NCBI GenBank assembly: GCA_030038035.1
Contig: JASHPP010000493.1
Span: forward strand, 1-5,689
DNA: 5,689 nucleotides
Origin: Trebonia sp.
GTDB taxonomy: Bacteria > Actinomycetota > Actinomycetes > Streptosporangiales > Streptosporangiaceae
Reading direction: 5' to 3'
The notes under the pieces are model-generated. The model was not told the origin of the DNA and did not search any database. It saw nothing but the letters and a program-made list of their open reading frames with translations. The position numbers and the translations under genes were made by a program. The first letter of the stretch is position 1. The number at the start of each line of letters is the position of its first letter. Of the stretch, positions 5,249 through 5,689 are shown in pieces.

Positions 5249-5689
5249 TTAGTTGTACGGGCTGACATGCGTAGCCCGCTCCAATTGGGCGGCACGGGCC
5301 GCCGCGGACCGCCTGGCGTCCCGAAAGACGACCCAGCGCATCATCGCGTACAGGTAGACGGCTTCGCAGAGCGCGGCGATGACCCGGGCGAGCTCGTAGT
5401 AGACGCCGACCGCGGCCAGCGCGTCGGTCAGACCGAGCACGAACACCAGGTAGTTGCTCGCGCTCACGGCCGCGAACACCGGAAGCTGGCGACCCAGCGC
5501 GCCGTGCGACCGGAAGTTGAGCACGCGGTTGAGCACGTAGCTCACCGCGGACGCCGATCCGTACGACAGCGTGACCGCGACAGGCAGCGGCCACTTCAGC
5601 CCGCCGTGGAAGACCGCGAGCAGCGTCAGGTCCAGGCAGAACGTGCACAGGTTGATCAGCAGGTAGCCGAGCAGGCTCGGCGCGACCAC
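5249..5689 (-). CDS. GtrA-family four-helix membrane protein (5' end at window edge)
   Basis: The frame runs off the right edge; a GTG codon lies exactly at 5689, but the true start is probably a little further out because the first helix begins almost at once. The 146 visible residues hold four membrane segments at about 6-28, 35-53, 69-91 and 97-117. The family signatures are present: NRVLNF after helix 2 (residues 54-59) and MRWVVF after helix 4 (117-122). A basic, Ala-rich cytoplasmic tail (123-146) follows. GtrA-like proteins are thought to help move or use polyprenyl-phosphate-linked sugars across the membrane for O-antigen or cell-wall glycan modification. The family call rests on topology and the two motifs. 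The stop (TAA, 5249-5251) lies 11 bp before the amidohydrolase ATG, so the two are probably one transcript. No glycosyltransferase partner is visible in the window. Confidence 0.85.
   Translation of the reverse strand: MVAPSLLGYLLINLCTFCLDLTLLAVFHGGLKWPLPVAVTLSYGSASAVSYVLNRVLNFRSHGALGRQLPVFAAVSASNYLVFVLGLTDALAAVGVYYELARVIAALCEAVYLYAMMRWVVFRDARRSAAARAAQLERATHVSPYN

Noticed and set aside
5238..5648. N-terminal extension of the amidohydrolase by about 137 residues
   Set aside because: It overlaps the GtrA gene on the same strand in another frame, has shadow-like Arg/Ala composition, and the family begins at the VVIRGGYVLTM strand after ATG 5237.

Overview
The window is roughly 70% G+C, with codon use strongly biased to G or C in the third position. 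It carries actinobacterial families (DUF4232, DUF1707, a PknB-type Ser/Thr kinase, a Dac lipoprotein, GtrA), so it most likely comes from a high-GC actinomycete. The species cannot be named from the sequence. No RNA gene, insertion sequence, CRISPR array or origin was seen.

Layout, left to right: (1) 1-426 (+), the C-terminal part of a secreted DUF4232 protein, cut by the window edge. (2) 426-461, two small back-to-back hairpins in the convergent gap. (3) 464-2013 (-), a broken receptor-type Ser/Thr kinase: N-terminal kinase domain, one membrane helix, and an outside domain resembling actinobacterial SurA_N-type chaperone domains. It has four single-base frameshifts and lacks the end of the kinase C-lobe. 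(4) 2014-2085, a 72-bp divergent promoter region. (5) 2086 onwards (+), a DUF1707 protein with a beta-solenoid-like second half. It seems to have lost its stop codon, so its frame runs antisense through the next gene to 3723. (6) 2704-3705 (-), a penicillin-binding D-Ala-D-Ala carboxypeptidase lipoprotein. (7) 3706-3899, an intergenic region with a nested inverted repeat upstream of the carboxypeptidase. (8) 3900-5237 (-), an ATZ/TRZ-like amidohydrolase. (9) 5249-5689 (-), a GtrA-family membrane protein cut by the right edge. It sits 11 bp upstream of the amidohydrolase and is probably co-transcribed with it.

The genes on the minus strand from 5689 to 2704 point the same way. GtrA and the carboxypeptidase fit a cell-envelope theme (lipid-linked sugar handling, peptidoglycan trimming), while the amidohydrolase looks metabolic. 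The kinase and the DUF1707 gene are divergent and share one short promoter region.

The most notable points are the kinase/SurA-like fusion, whose kinase signature motifs survive although the frame is broken; the stop-less DUF1707 gene with an antisense overlap of about 1 kb; its likely leaderless start; and the inverted repeat upstream of the carboxypeptidase. The lesions cluster between 464 and 2704 while flanking genes read cleanly. This favours genuine gene decay, but local sequence error has not been excluded.
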